Below are positions 1 through 10,072 of a stretch of DNA of 64,000 nucleotides, piece by piece. This DNA comes from Gemmatimonadaceae bacterium (GTDB taxonomy: Bacteria > Gemmatimonadota > Gemmatimonadetes > Gemmatimonadales > Gemmatimonadaceae): NCBI GenBank assembly GCA_014377535.1, contig JACMPK010000229.1, forward strand, positions 27,692 through 91,691. Direction: 5' to 3'. Within the stretch, counting starts at the first letter, position 1. Every line of letters starts with the position of its first letter. The notes below the pieces were generated by a model, which searched no databases, was not told the DNA's origin, and saw nothing but the letters and a program-made list of their open reading frames with translations. A program made the position numbers and the translations under genes.

Positions 1-120
1 CGCTGGTGGCGCACGCGATCCAGATCCGCGATGCGGCACCAGTGAGCGCACCCGACCAATCCACCGCGATGCAATCCATGCCGGTCGACGTCAGCGCGCG
101 AGCGCGTGCACGATCCGGAT

Positions 121-1662
121 TCAGCGGCGACGCGTGCCCGTCAGCGCACCAAGCAGCGTGCGCGTGAGCGTGCCGGCGATCGTGACGGCGATCGTCCGTG
201 CAACGGGTGAACGGAGAAACGCGCCGAGTGCGCTCTCCTCCCCGCGTGCGCCGGCTTTCGGCGCAGCCGCGGTCGTCGCGCTGGCGCTGGCGGACGCTCC
301 CAGCTGCGCCGCCTGCGCGGCGACGGCGTGCTTGCGCTCGAGCATCTCGCGTGCGGAGTCGCGATCCACCGCCGTCGCGTACTTCCGCGCCTGCGGTGTG
401 GTGAGTCGCGGCGCAATCTCCTCAGCCGTCAACGGTCCCATGCGCGACGATGGCGGCACGAGGTGACAGGCGAACGGCATCGTCGGCGTGCCCTTCGCCG
501 TCAGCGTAGACACCAGCGCCTCGCCCGTGCCGAGCGTCGTGAGAAGCGCCTCGATATCGTAGAAGCCGGTTTTCGGGATCGTGCGCGCCGTGGAGCGAAG
601 CTGCTTCTCATCGTCGGGCGTGAAGGCGCGCAACGCATGCTGCACGCGATTCCCCAGCTGGCCAAGCACGGTCTCTGGAATGTCGCGCGGATGCTGTGTG
701 ATGAAAAAGACGCCCACGCCCTTTGACCGGATCAGGCGCACGACCTTCTCGATCTCGTCGCGCATCGATTCGCTCGCGTCGTCGAACAGCAGGTGAGCCT
801 CATCGAAGAAGAACACCAGCTTCGGCTTGGCGAGGTCACCGACTTCGGGCAGCATCGCATACATCTCGGCCAGCATCCAGAGCATGAAGGTCGAAAACAG
901 CGCGGGTTTGTCCTGGACGTCGGCGAGCGAGAGCACCGAGATCAGGCCGCGCCCATCGCGCTCGACGGAGAACAGGTCGTTCAGGTCGAAGGCCGGCTCA
1001 CCGAAGAACCGGTCGGCACCCTGCGATTCCAGGCCGATGATGTTGCGCAGCAGCACACCGACCGTGGCCTTCGACATGCCGCCGTACTCCTTCAACTCCG
1101 CCGCGCCCTCGTCGCCAAGGTACTGCAGCACCTCGCGCAGGTCGCTCAGGTCCAGCAGCAGCAGGCCCTTGTCGTCGCAATACTTGAAGACGAGTGCGAG
1201 CACGCTGGACTGCGTCTCGTTCAATCCCAGCACCTTCGACATCAGCAGCGGGCCGAAATCGGAGACGGTGGCGCGAAGCTGACCACCGGTCTTGCCGGTG
1301 AGCGACAGCAGTTCGACCGGGAAGCCGGTGGGCTGCCAGACGTGACCGGTCGCCCTGGCGCGCTCGTCGATCTTCGGATGCGCGGTGCCCGCCAGCGCGA
1401 TGCCGCCCACATCGCCCTTCACGTCGGCCAGGAAGACCGGCACACCCTGCGCCGAGAGCTGCTCGGCCATCAGCTGCAGGGTCTTCGTCTTGCCGGTACC
1501 CGTCGCGCCGGCAATCAGGCCATGGCGCGTCATCATCGCGAGCGGCAGCCGCACGAGCGGCCGCGGATCGATCGCGCCCTCGTGCATCACCGCACCCAGA
1601 GTGTTGCCGGGCAGGTCAGTCGGAAAGGCGGAGATGGCAGCGGCCAGCAGGGCGTCGTTCAT
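121..1662 (-). CDS. HerA-like ATPase (DUF853 type)
   Basis: The product is a cytoplasmic P-loop ATPase of the HerA/FtsK-like superfamily, in the bacterial DUF853 branch often annotated as helicase HerA-like. A Walker A motif GATGTGKT lies about 55 residues in. A Walker B-like segment FFFDEAHLLF follows mid-protein, then ITQHPRDIPETVLGQLGNR, which is typical of this branch. The C-terminus is low-complexity, Ala/Arg-rich and weakly hydrophobic. The ORF track start at 1872 is too early because it overlaps the divergent gene at 1733. The ATG at 1662 (MNDALLAAAI) gives 513 aa and leaves a 70 bp divergent intergenic region. The family is thought to act on DNA, but the substrate of this subgroup is not known to me. 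Confidence 0.85.
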   Translation of the reverse strand: MNDALLAAAISAFPTDLPGNTLGAVMHEGAIDPRPLVRLPLAMMTRHGLIAGATGTGKTKTLQLMAEQLSAQGVPVFLADVKGDVGGIALAGTAHPKIDERARATGHVWQPTGFPVELLSLTGKTGGQLRATVSDFGPLLMSKVLGLNETQSSVLALVFKYCDDKGLLLLDLSDLREVLQYLGDEGAAELKEYGGMSKATVGVLLRNIIGLESQGADRFFGEPAFDLNDLFSVERDGRGLISVLSLADVQDKPALFSTFMLWMLAEMYAMLPEVGDLAKPKLVFFFDEAHLLFDDASESMRDEIEKVVRLIRSKGVGVFFITQHPRDIPETVLGQLGNRVQHALRAFTPDDEKQLRSTARTIPKTGFYDIEALLTTLGTGEALVSTLTAKGTPTMPFACHLVPPSSRMGPLTAEEIAPRLTTPQARKYATAVDRDSAREMLERKHAVAAQAAQLGASASASATTAAAPKAGARGEESALGAFLRSPVARTIAVTIAGTLTRTLLGALTGTRRR

Positions 1663-1732
1663 GGCGCGGGCGAGGACGGGGAAGCAACGGATGCAGACTC
1701 TGGCGGCGGACGGAATGATATAGAATTGCGGC

Positions 1733-2899
1733 ATGACACGCTCTGTCTCGACCCTGGTGATCGGTGGTGGTGTGATCGGCGCATCCGTTGCGTGGCACCT
1801 GCAGCAGCGCGGTGTGCGCGACGTGCTGGTGGTGGATGCGTCGCCGGGGCCCGGGTGTGGCAGCACCGGCAAGGCGACCGGCGGCTATCGCGGCCAGTTC
1901 GCAAACCGCATCAACGTGGAGCTGTCGTTGCTCTCACGCGCAAAGCTGCTGCGATTCGTGGACGACGTCGGCGTCGATCCCGAGTACCGTCCCGTAGGCT
2001 ACCTCTTCCTGGCCGATGACCAGGCGACGCTGAACAGTTTCCGCGCGGCTCGTGACATCCAGCATGCCGCCGGCCTGACCGAGGCCTGCGAGCTCACGCT
2101 GGACGAGGCGCAGCGCATCAATCCGCACGTGGTGCTGGATGGCGTTGTCGGTGCCGCATGGTGTCCCAGCGATGCGACCATCCGACCCTTGAACATCCTG
2201 CGTGGCTACCTCGATGCCGCGCGGCGCGGCGGGGTGCAGGTGCAGTGGAATGCGCCCGTAGAGGGCATGGAGCGTGAGGCCAATGGATGCATCACGCACG
2301 TTACGGTGGCGGGTGAGCGGATTGCCGTGGGGCAGGTCGTGAATGCAGCCGGTGCCTGGTCGGCCCGGATTGCGGCGATGGCTGGCGTGGACCTGCCCGT
2401 GACGCCTGCGCGCCGGCAGATCGCGTGCACCGAACCGCTGACGGCACTGGACGACAGCTTTCCGATGACCATCTGGACGCGGGATGCGTTTCACCTGCGC
2501 ATCCGTGACCGCCGCGCGCTGCTGAACTGGCCCGTCGACACGCTGCGTGACGATCCGTATGCGCTGGATGTGGACGAGCCCATGGTGGAGCGGGTCATGG
2601 CGATTGCACGTGAGCGCGTGCCGCTGATGCGCACGACCGCGCTGGATGCGTCGGCGCATTGGGTGGGCCTGTACGAAATGAGCCCCGACAAGACGGTGAT
2701 CTTCGGTCGCGCACGGTCCTGCGACAACCTGCTGCTGGTGAATGGCTCGTCGGGGCATGGCGTGATGCACTCGCCGATCCTGGGCCAGCTGGCGGCGGAG
2801 CTGCTCTGCGATGGTGTTACGCGTACGCTCGATGTGCATGCGCTGCGGCTGGAACGCTTTGCGGAGGGCGACGCCCAGCCGATCAGCGGACTGCTGTGA
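1733..2899 (+). CDS. FAD-dependent oxidoreductase (DAO / sarcosine-oxidase-like)
   Basis: 388 aa flavoprotein of the DAO family (D-amino acid, sarcosine or glycine oxidase-like). The N-terminal Rossmann dinucleotide motif VIGGGVIGASVAWHL is intact. The usual GSTGKATGGYRGQ segment after the first beta-alpha unit follows. A C-terminal FAD-contacting stretch NGSSGHGVMHSPILGQLAAE is also present. It probably oxidises an N-methyl or free amino acid in the cytoplasm; the substrate cannot be read from sequence. It is divergent from the HerA-like gene and stands alone before the DUF5916 gene. A dehydrogenase acting through an electron carrier is an alternative to a true oxidase. Confidence 0.85.
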   Translation: MTRSVSTLVIGGGVIGASVAWHLQQRGVRDVLVVDASPGPGCGSTGKATGGYRGQFANRINVELSLLSRAKLLRFVDDVGVDPEYRPVGYLFLADDQATLNSFRAARDIQHAAGLTEACELTLDEAQRINPHVVLDGVVGAAWCPSDATIRPLNILRGYLDAARRGGVQVQWNAPVEGMEREANGCITHVTVAGERIAVGQVVNAAGAWSARIAAMAGVDLPVTPARRQIACTEPLTALDDSFPMTIWTRDAFHLRIRDRRALLNWPVDTLRDDPYALDVDEPMVERVMAIARERVPLMRTTALDASAHWVGLYEMSPDKTVIFGRARSCDNLLLVNGSSGHGVMHSPILGQLAAELLCDGVTRTLDVHALRLERFAEGDAQPISGLL

Positions 2900-3026
2900 A
2901 CGCGTGACGCGTGTCGCGGGCGCAGCGCACGTCGAGCGTCCGAGGCCATGAAGCCGTTAGAATGAGCAAGCTGCGCCACGATATCAGGGTCGTGCGAGGC
3001 GCTGTCCGCCCTCCCGTTCCCGGTGC

Positions 3027-5426
3027 ATGCTGGTTTCACTGTTCGCGCTACTGCAGCTTGCCGCGCCCTCAAGTCCCATCCCGCCAGCGCCGCGTGCGGC
3101 GACTCCGGTCGCCGATACTCAGCTGGTCTACAGCGGCCGCGCGGGTGCGCTGAACGTGCGCGCGGTGCGCATCGACACGTCGGTCACGGTGGACGGTCAT
3201 CTCGACGAAGGCGTGTGGTCGCGGGCCGCGGTGCTGACGGCGTTCACCAGCTTCAACCCCGTGGACGGTCGCCGCGCACAGGACTCCACCGAGGTGCGCA
3301 TCTGGCATGCAGCCGACGCCATCTACGTCGGTGTCCGCGCGTGGGCAGCACCCGGCACCGTGCGTGCGACGCTGGCCGAGCGTGACAAGATCAGCAACGA
3401 CGACTGGGTGGCAATCTCGTTCGACACCTTCAACGACCGTCGCCGCGCGTTCACCTTCGGCGTGAATCCGCTGGGCGTGCAGGCCGATGGCATGCGCAAC
3501 GAACAGCAGGCGCCGCCGGGCGCATCGAAGGCGTCGCTGGCGACCGTGGACCTCACGCAGGACTACGTGTGGCAGTCGAAGGGGCGCCTGCTCGACGACG
3601 GCTACGAAGTGGAGCTGCGCATTCCGTTCAAGTCCATCCGCTTCCAGCGTGGCGAGGGACAGGATTGGGGCCTGCAGGTGGTGCGGCAGACGCAGCGCAC
3701 CGGCTTCCAGGACACCTGGGCCCCGACATCACGCGCGAAGCAGGCGTACCAGGCGCAGGCGGGCTACCTGCGCGGGCTGCGCGGCATGCGGCGCGGACTC
3801 GTGCTGGACGTCACACCCAACTCCATCGCGTTCGCCGACGGTGCGCGCGACTCGACGACCACGGCATGGAAGTACGGCACACGCGTGACGGCCGGCACCG
3901 ATGTGCGCTGGGGCGTGACGAGCAACTTCACGCTCAACGGCACCATCAATCCCGATTTCAGCCAGGTCGAGACCGACGTGGGGCAGATTCCCGGCGACGT
4001 GCGCTTTGCGTTGTTCTTTCCCGAGTTGCGCCCGTTCTTCGTGGAAGGCAGCGAACAGTTCGACGCGCCGAATCGCCTCGTGAACACGCGCCAGATCGCC
4101 GAGCCGCTGGGCGCGATCAAGCTCACGGGCAAGATCCCGAAGACCGACGTGGGCCTGCTCACCGCGATCGACGATGCAGCCGGCAGCGCCGATGGGTCCA
4201 CCCATCCGATCTTCACGATCCTGCGCCTGCGTCGCGACCTCGGCGACCAGAGCAACGTCGGCATGGTGTACACCGATCGCACGGAAGGCGCGTCGTTCAA
4301 CCGCGTGGCGGGGCTCGATTCGCGCCTGCAGTATCGCGGCGTGTACAGCAGCGAGCTGCGGCTCGCGGGCAGCATGACGCGTGACGCCACGAGGCGCCGC
4401 GATGGCGCGATCTGGGAAGCCAACAGCGGCCGCACCGGACGCTCGTACGGCTTCCGCTACACCGTGCAGGCCATCACGCCCGATTTCGAGACGCGCTCCG
4501 GCTTCGTGAACCGCAACGACTTCGTGCGTACCTCCGTGAACCAGCGGTGGACACGCTTCGGCCGGCGCGGCGGCTGGTGGGACCAGCAGCAGCAGTTCAG
4601 CACCACCAACATCACCTGGACCTACGACGGATTCCTGAAGCGCGCACGTCCGCTCGAGATCCGCTCCACGCTGGACAACCTGTTCGTGTTGCGCGGCGGC
4701 TGGCGATTGAACGTGATTCCCGAACTGCAGTCCACGCGCTTCGATCCACGCCGGTACGCGCGTGTCGTGACGCGTGGTGACGGCGCTGACACGACAGCCT
4801 TCACGCCCGGCAGCCCGCGCACGCAGGCCAACGTCGTGCTCTCGGCCAGCACGCCGCAGTGGCGCCGGCTCGGCGCAACGATGTCCACGACCCTGGGGCG
4901 TGAGGCGGAGTTCTTCGAGACCGCGGCCGTGCACCGGCGCGACATCGATGGAAGCGTGGACCTGCGCCCCACGTCGAAGCTGCGCGTCGGCGCGCTGCTG
5001 CGCTATCAACAGTTCGATCGGGTCCGCGACGGATCACCATTCAGTACGCAATTCGTGCCGCGCCTGCGCGTGGAGTACCAGTTCTCGCGGGCGCTCTTCC
5101 TGCGGGCGATCGGGCAGGGTGAGCTGCGGCGGCGCAGTGCGCTGCGCGACCCGCGCACGGAGCGGCCGCTCTACATCCGCGCGGGCGATGGCAGCCTGCG
5201 CGCACTCACCGCATCGCGCGCGCTCATCGGGCGTGCTGACCTGCTGCTGTCGTACCTGCCAAGTCCCGGTACGGTGGTGTTCATCGGGTACGGCAGCGCC
5301 GCCGACGCCACCGAGACGCAGCGCCCGTACGACGCGCGTCGCACGACCGACGGGCTGTTCGTGAAGGTCAGCTACCTCTTTCGTGTGAAGGGTCAGGCGC
5401 CTGCCACCGCCGTCGCGCGACCGTAG
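3027..5426 (+). CDS. DUF5916 outer-membrane protein with N-terminal CBM9-like domain
   Basis: 799 aa exported protein. A short hydrophobic N-terminus (MLVSLFALLQLAAPS) looks like a signal peptide. A CBM9-like carbohydrate-binding fold covers about residues 45-190; typical segments are TVDGHLDEGVWSRA and DDWVAISFDTFNDRRRAFTF. The remainder, with FFPELRPFFVEGSEQF and alternating aromatic/charged strands, matches the DUF5916 beta-barrel-like region. Such proteins are abundant in Gemmatimonadota and Bacteroidota and are presumed to sit in the outer membrane. The ligand is unknown. The ATG at 3027 is preferred because it precedes the signal peptide directly. The gene appears monocistronic. Confidence 0.85.
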   Translation: MLVSLFALLQLAAPSSPIPPAPRAATPVADTQLVYSGRAGALNVRAVRIDTSVTVDGHLDEGVWSRAAVLTAFTSFNPVDGRRAQDSTEVRIWHAADAIYVGVRAWAAPGTVRATLAERDKISNDDWVAISFDTFNDRRRAFTFGVNPLGVQADGMRNEQQAPPGASKASLATVDLTQDYVWQSKGRLLDDGYEVELRIPFKSIRFQRGEGQDWGLQVVRQTQRTGFQDTWAPTSRAKQAYQAQAGYLRGLRGMRRGLVLDVTPNSIAFADGARDSTTTAWKYGTRVTAGTDVRWGVTSNFTLNGTINPDFSQVETDVGQIPGDVRFALFFPELRPFFVEGSEQFDAPNRLVNTRQIAEPLGAIKLTGKIPKTDVGLLTAIDDAAGSADGSTHPIFTILRLRRDLGDQSNVGMVYTDRTEGASFNRVAGLDSRLQYRGVYSSELRLAGSMTRDATRRRDGAIWEANSGRTGRSYGFRYTVQAITPDFETRSGFVNRNDFVRTSVNQRWTRFGRRGGWWDQQQQFSTTNITWTYDGFLKRARPLEIRSTLDNLFVLRGGWRLNVIPELQSTRFDPRRYARVVTRGDGADTTAFTPGSPRTQANVVLSASTPQWRRLGATMSTTLGREAEFFETAAVHRRDIDGSVDLRPTSKLRVGALLRYQQFDRVRDGSPFSTQFVPRLRVEYQFSRALFLRAIGQGELRRRSALRDPRTERPLYIRAGDGSLRALTASRALIGRADLLLSYLPSPGTVVFIGYGSAADATETQRPYDARRTTDGLFVKVSYLFRVKGQAPATAVARP

Positions 5427-5553
5427 CAGGCCGCGTCTGCGGCGTGGGCAAGCCGCGCACAGCAATTGCTTTTTATCACGGGGCGTGACCGGCCGACGCG
5501 GCCGATCATGCGCGACCATGCGGTGTGGCGCCCACCTGTGCCCTGTGAAGTCC

Positions 5554-7899
5554 ATGATGCCCTCTCGATTCCGACGCGCACGCGGCGTTGCGACCCGGCA
5601 GTTCCTGTCGGCAGTTGCTGCCGTCACTGCATTTTCTGCCTGCTCCGGCGGCGGTGGCCGGAAGACGACGATCACGCGCCTCACCGAACCGGTCATCGCG
5701 TCAGTGGCGCTGACCGTGGCCGGTAGTGGTTCCGGCAGCGGGCGCGTGACGTCCACACCGGCGGGCATCGAGTGCGCCGTGTCGAGCGGCGCGGCGAGTG
5801 GCATCTGCTCCGCGCGCTTCACACCCGGCACGCTCGTGACCCTCGAGACGCTGCCCGGTGCCACATCGGTGTTCCTCGCGTTCGGCGGTGACTGCGCGCT
5901 GTCATCATGCCAGACCACGATGGAAGCGCCGCGCACCGTGACGGCGACGTTCGTCCCGAACGTTCTCGCCGTGCTCGCGAATGCTGCGTCGATCGGTACT
6001 GGGCGGATCGTCAGCACACCAGCGGGCATCGACTGCATGCTGAACGGCACGGCACCCGGCACGGGATCATGCAGCGCAAGCTTTCCCGGGGGCACCGCAG
6101 TCTCGCTGGCGCAGGACGCGGCGGCCGGTGCGGTGTTTCAAGCGTGGGGCACCAACTGCATCGGCGATCCGTGCACGGTGACGATGAATGGGCAGCGTAC
6201 CGTGGACGCCACATTCCGCCTGCCGTTGGTGCCGTCACCGGCGCCGACGCCGCCTCCCGCCCCGACACCGCCACCGCCACCGCCGGCCGATGTCCCCGCG
6301 ATGCTGACCGTCAGTCCGTCGCCGACGTCGCGCGGCAGTGGCACCATCACGAGCCTCCCGGCCGGCATCAACTGCCTGGTCGCTGACGGCTCCACCTCCG
6401 GTGTGTGCAGCCTGGCGTTCCCGATGAATACTGCCGTCACACTCTCGCAGGTCGCGCGCGGCATCAGCATCCTGCATGGCTGGGGCGGTGACTGCATCGG
6501 CAATCCGTGCCAGATGTCACTCGCACGGCCGCGCGTCGCGGAAATCACATATCGTCTGCCGCCGCCGGGTATCGTGACGGTCAGCGGGGTCGGGACGGGC
6601 ACGGGCGCCGTGACGAGTTCCCCATCAGGTATTTCATGCACAGTTACCGCTGGTGTGACGAGCGGCATCTGCAGTGCCTCGTTCGAGGTGGGCGGCACGG
6701 TCACCTTGGTCGCAGGCGGCACCGCGAACGCCAGCTTTGATGGCTTCAGTGGTGCCTGCACTGGCGGCAGCTGTGCCGTTGCGGGCGCAAGCAGCATGAC
6801 CAGCGTGGTGACGGCGGCATTCACGGCCGCGCCGCAGCGCCTCACGGTCACCGCAGGTGCGGGATCGGCTGGCGGTGGCGTGATCACGAGCACGCCCATC
6901 GGCATCAGCTGCGTGCTCGTGGGATCAGCCACGAGTGGCACCTGCACGGCACTCTTCGCGGCAAACACGGTCGTCACGATGCAGCCAGTCAGCAGCGGCA
7001 ACGCGCGCTTCGCCAGCTGGACCGGCGACTGCGTGGCCGACCCGTGTCAGGTGGTGATGTCGCAGCCACGAACCGCACTCGCCAGCTTCCACACGCAGGG
7101 GCTCACGATCAGCGCGGGCGGCAGCGGACATGGTGTCGTCACCAGCGTGCCCACGGGCATCAGTTGCACCGTCACCGCTGGACTCGTCGGCGGCATCTGC
7201 GCGGCGACGTTCCCGCCGAACACCGTCGTCGTGCTCACGGCGACACCGTCAGGCCTTTCGTCATTCTCCGGCTATTCAGGCGCATGCGCCGGCAGTACGT
7301 GCACGACGAGCGTCCTGCCCGGCATCACCGGCGCGGTGACCGCACAGTTCACCGCTCCACCCACACTGACGCTCGGCGCCAGTGCGGGCTCGGAAGGCGG
7401 CGGCACGTTGACCAGCAGCCCGTCTGGCCTGAGCTGCACCCTGAGCTGGACGTCGGCCACGGGCAGCTGCTCCACGGCCTATGCGCTCGGCACGAACATC
7501 ACGGTCACGCAGACGCCCGCCGGCGGCAGTGTGTTCCTGAACTGGGCCGGTGCATGCACAGGCGGCGGCACTTGCCAGGTCACGATGTCGCAAGTGCGTG
7601 CGGTGCAGGCCCTCTACCGGCGGGCCGTGCCCGGCGCGGTGACCGTGGCGACGGGCAGCGGCACCGGGAACGGGTCCGTCTCCAGCTCACCGGGCGGCGT
7701 CGCCTGCTCCATCACCGGTGGCGTGCGGAGCGGGATCTGTCGCGCGATCTTTCCCGTCGGATCGACCGTGACGCTGCTCGCGATTCCAGCGAGCGGTCAC
7801 ACCTTCACCGGCTTCACGGGTTCATGCACCGGCATGACGTGCACGCTGACCGTGCCGGAGAATGGGGACATCACGGTCGCGGCGAACTTCACCCGGTAA
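5554..7899 (+). CDS. Cys-rich lipoprotein with eight InlB-B-like repeats
   Basis: About 781 aa from the ATG at 5554 (MMPSRFRR); the track start at 5485 adds a non-signal leader. The N-terminus has a lipoprotein signal with lipobox TAFSAC followed by SGGGG. The mature part consists of eight units of about 75-95 residues. Each starts with a P.GI.C-type segment (TPAGIEC, LPAGINC, SPSGISC) followed by SG.C..F, then a short ..W.G.C....C.V.M ending. That gives about four cysteines per unit. This resembles the divergent InlB B-repeat (Flg_new_2) fold. A proline linker (PTPPPAPTPPPPPP) separates units 2 and 3. A surface, structural or adhesive role is inferred; there is no catalytic domain. Confidence 0.8.
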   Translation: MMPSRFRRARGVATRQFLSAVAAVTAFSACSGGGGRKTTITRLTEPVIASVALTVAGSGSGSGRVTSTPAGIECAVSSGAASGICSARFTPGTLVTLETLPGATSVFLAFGGDCALSSCQTTMEAPRTVTATFVPNVLAVLANAASIGTGRIVSTPAGIDCMLNGTAPGTGSCSASFPGGTAVSLAQDAAAGAVFQAWGTNCIGDPCTVTMNGQRTVDATFRLPLVPSPAPTPPPAPTPPPPPPADVPAMLTVSPSPTSRGSGTITSLPAGINCLVADGSTSGVCSLAFPMNTAVTLSQVARGISILHGWGGDCIGNPCQMSLARPRVAEITYRLPPPGIVTVSGVGTGTGAVTSSPSGISCTVTAGVTSGICSASFEVGGTVTLVAGGTANASFDGFSGACTGGSCAVAGASSMTSVVTAAFTAAPQRLTVTAGAGSAGGGVITSTPIGISCVLVGSATSGTCTALFAANTVVTMQPVSSGNARFASWTGDCVADPCQVVMSQPRTALASFHTQGLTISAGGSGHGVVTSVPTGISCTVTAGLVGGICAATFPPNTVVVLTATPSGLSSFSGYSGACAGSTCTTSVLPGITGAVTAQFTAPPTLTLGASAGSEGGGTLTSSPSGLSCTLSWTSATGSCSTAYALGTNITVTQTPAGGSVFLNWAGACTGGGTCQVTMSQVRAVQALYRRAVPGAVTVATGSGTGNGSVSSSPGGVACSITGGVRSGICRAIFPVGSTVTLLAIPASGHTFTGFTGSCTGMTCTLTVPENGDITVAANFTR

Positions 7900-8107
7900 T
7901 ACAGTGACGATTTCTGCCGATGTGCCGGGCCGCGTGAACCAGCACCTCCACGTTCCGAAATCATGACGGCCGGGCAGGGCAGCCTGTGTAGCTTCATGCA
8001 TCGGTGAGCCGGCCACAGGTTCAACGTCCGCGCCCTGCCCTTCACGAGATGCTCGCGCCTGAGTCACCAGCAATCGACCGTCACACTGTTCTGCACCGGA
8101 GCCTGCA

Positions 8108-10072
8108 ATGAAGCCGAGCTGGCTGCGTGCCGGTCGTCGCGCGGCCCAGCTGCTTGCAATGCTCGTCGTGACGACGCTCGTGCTGCCGTACGCATTCGTG
8201 CCGGCCTACGTCGCACACGGTGCCACGCCGTTCAGCGGATCCACGCTGTTCAATCCATATGCGCACATCGGCACCCGGTGGCAGCGCGCGAACTTCCATG
8301 CGCATTCGCGGGCGTGGGGTGGACTCACCTCAGGGCATCAGTCGGTCGATGCCGTGCGTGCCGCATACACGGCGCGCGGCTACGACGTCGCGGGCGTCTC
8401 GAACTATCACCTGATCTCGCGCGCGATCGGCGACACGAATATTCTGCCCATCTACGAGCATGGGTTCAGCATCCGAAAGACCCACCAGCTGGTGATCGGT
8501 GCACGCGAGGTGACGGCCATCGATTTTCCGCTCTGGCAGACCACCCGGGCCAAGCAGTTCCTGCTGGCGCAGCTGCATGACACTGCCGCACTGACGACGG
8601 TCGTGCATCCGTACCTGCGCACCGGATACGGCATCGGGGAGCTGGCCTCACTATCCGGATACGACCTGCTGGAGGTGCGCAGCCACTGGAACGATGCGTC
8701 ACGCTGGTGGGATGCCGTGCTCACGGCCGGCAACCCTGTGTGGGCCATCGGCAACGACGACTCGCACGACGTGCGCAACCCGCGCGCGATTGGTGTCGTC
8801 TGGACGATGGTGAATGCCGCCACGTCGCGGGCACCGCAGGTGATCGATGCGCTGCGCCAGGGCGCGATGTATGTCGTCGCCGGATCCGACAGCGGATCGG
8901 CCGCCCGCCTGACCAGCGTGGCGCTGAGCGGTGACACGATCGTGACCACCTTTGATCGTCCCATGCGCAGCATCGAGGTGATCACCGATGGCGGCATCGT
9001 GCGGACGCAAGTCAGCGACCGCAGCACCGTGCGCTATGCGCTCACTCCCGACGACCACTACGCCCGCGTCGTGGCGACCGATGCCGGAGGCACACTGTAC
9101 CTGAATCCCGTGATCCGGTCCTCGGGCCGGCCCGCGCCGTGGGCCGTTCCCGTGCTGCGTCCGCTCGCAAGCCTGCTGTTCCGGCTGGGCGCCTTCGTGC
9201 TCTGGCTTGCCGCGATCACGATGCTGATGCGTGGCAGCGTCGCACGTCGTCGCTCGCAGCGACGCGCGCGCCTGCTGCAGCGGCGCACCACCCGCGCAGC
9301 CGCGCTGCTCTCGATGCTGTCGCTGTCACCGGGCAGCGCGACGGCACAGTCAAATCCACAGTCACAGTCACAGGCACAAGCACCGGCACCGGCACCGGCC
9401 TTGGCCCCGCACGCAGCGCTACCGTTCCGCATCGGCGACTACCACGAGTACGACCTGAAGTTCGGCGCGATCACCGTCGGCAGCGGCTCGCTGTCCGTCT
9501 CCGGGCCCGACACGTTGCGCGGCCGCGAAGTGTTGCGGCTGCGGTACGAAATCACCGGCGGCATTCCGTTCTTTCGCGTGCACGACGTGATGGAGAGCTG
9601 GTTCGACACCGCGGCCATGCACAGCCTCCGCTTCACGCAGGAGCTCAACGAAGGCCCGAAGCACTACCACCGGCACTTCGACTTCTACCCCGACGAGAAG
9701 ATCGTGCTGGAGCGCGGCAAGCCGCGTGCTGCGACCGTCGCATCACCGCTCGACGAGGCGTCGTTCATCTTCTACGTGCGCACACTGCGCATGGCCGTGG
9801 GCGAGACGCTGAGCTTCTCGCGCTATTTTCGCGTGGACGCGAATCCGGTGACGATCCAGGTGCTGCGACGCGAGACGATCACGGTGCCGGCCGGGACGTT
9901 CAACGCCGTCGTGGTGCAGCCCATCATCCGTACGTCAGGCATCTTTTCCAAAGGTGGACAGGCAGAGCTCTGGTTCACCGATGATGCAGTGCACACGCTC
10001 ATCCAGATGAAGGCAAAGCTGTCGTTCGGGTCGTTGAGTCTCTACCTGCGTCCGTCGCGCAACCGCCACTGA
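8108..10072 (+). CDS. PHP-type phosphoesterase / membrane / DUF3108 fusion protein
   Basis: 654 aa with an unusual three-part build. Residues about 1-40 form a signal anchor. Residues about 55-330 form a PHP (polymerase and histidinol phosphatase) type domain with metal-ligand-like segments NFHAHS, VHPYLRTG and GNDDSHDVRN. A transmembrane helix near residue 360 (LLFRLGAFVLWLAAITMLM) and an Arg-rich cytoplasmic-looking stretch follow. After a second signal-like hydrophobic segment and a Gln/Ala/Pro linker comes a DUF3108 domain (about 440-650: PFRIGDYHEYDLKFGAITVG, IIRTSGIFSKGGQAELWFTD). DUF3108 proteins are periplasmic and of unknown role. The ATG at 8108 follows a GGAG six bases upstream. 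No stop or frameshift separates the two halves in this sequence. Confidence 0.75.
   Translation: MKPSWLRAGRRAAQLLAMLVVTTLVLPYAFVPAYVAHGATPFSGSTLFNPYAHIGTRWQRANFHAHSRAWGGLTSGHQSVDAVRAAYTARGYDVAGVSNYHLISRAIGDTNILPIYEHGFSIRKTHQLVIGAREVTAIDFPLWQTTRAKQFLLAQLHDTAALTTVVHPYLRTGYGIGELASLSGYDLLEVRSHWNDASRWWDAVLTAGNPVWAIGNDDSHDVRNPRAIGVVWTMVNAATSRAPQVIDALRQGAMYVVAGSDSGSAARLTSVALSGDTIVTTFDRPMRSIEVITDGGIVRTQVSDRSTVRYALTPDDHYARVVATDAGGTLYLNPVIRSSGRPAPWAVPVLRPLASLLFRLGAFVLWLAAITMLMRGSVARRRSQRRARLLQRRTTRAAALLSMLSLSPGSATAQSNPQSQSQAQAPAPAPALAPHAALPFRIGDYHEYDLKFGAITVGSGSLSVSGPDTLRGREVLRLRYEITGGIPFFRVHDVMESWFDTAAMHSLRFTQELNEGPKHYHRHFDFYPDEKIVLERGKPRAATVASPLDEASFIFYVRTLRMAVGETLSFSRYFRVDANPVTIQVLRRETITVPAGTFNAVVVQPIIRTSGIFSKGGQAELWFTDDAVHTLIQMKAKLSFGSLSLYLRPSRNRH

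Noticed and set aside
1-120. Possible 3' end of a plus-strand gene at the left edge
   Set aside because: An open frame exists (LVAHAIQIRDAAPV) but it is short, overlaps the HerA-like gene end and has no recognisable domain.
793-2019. 408 aa plus-strand ORF
   Set aside because: It is the antisense of the HerA-like gene (His/Arg/Gln-rich shadow) and crosses the start of the oxidoreductase gene.
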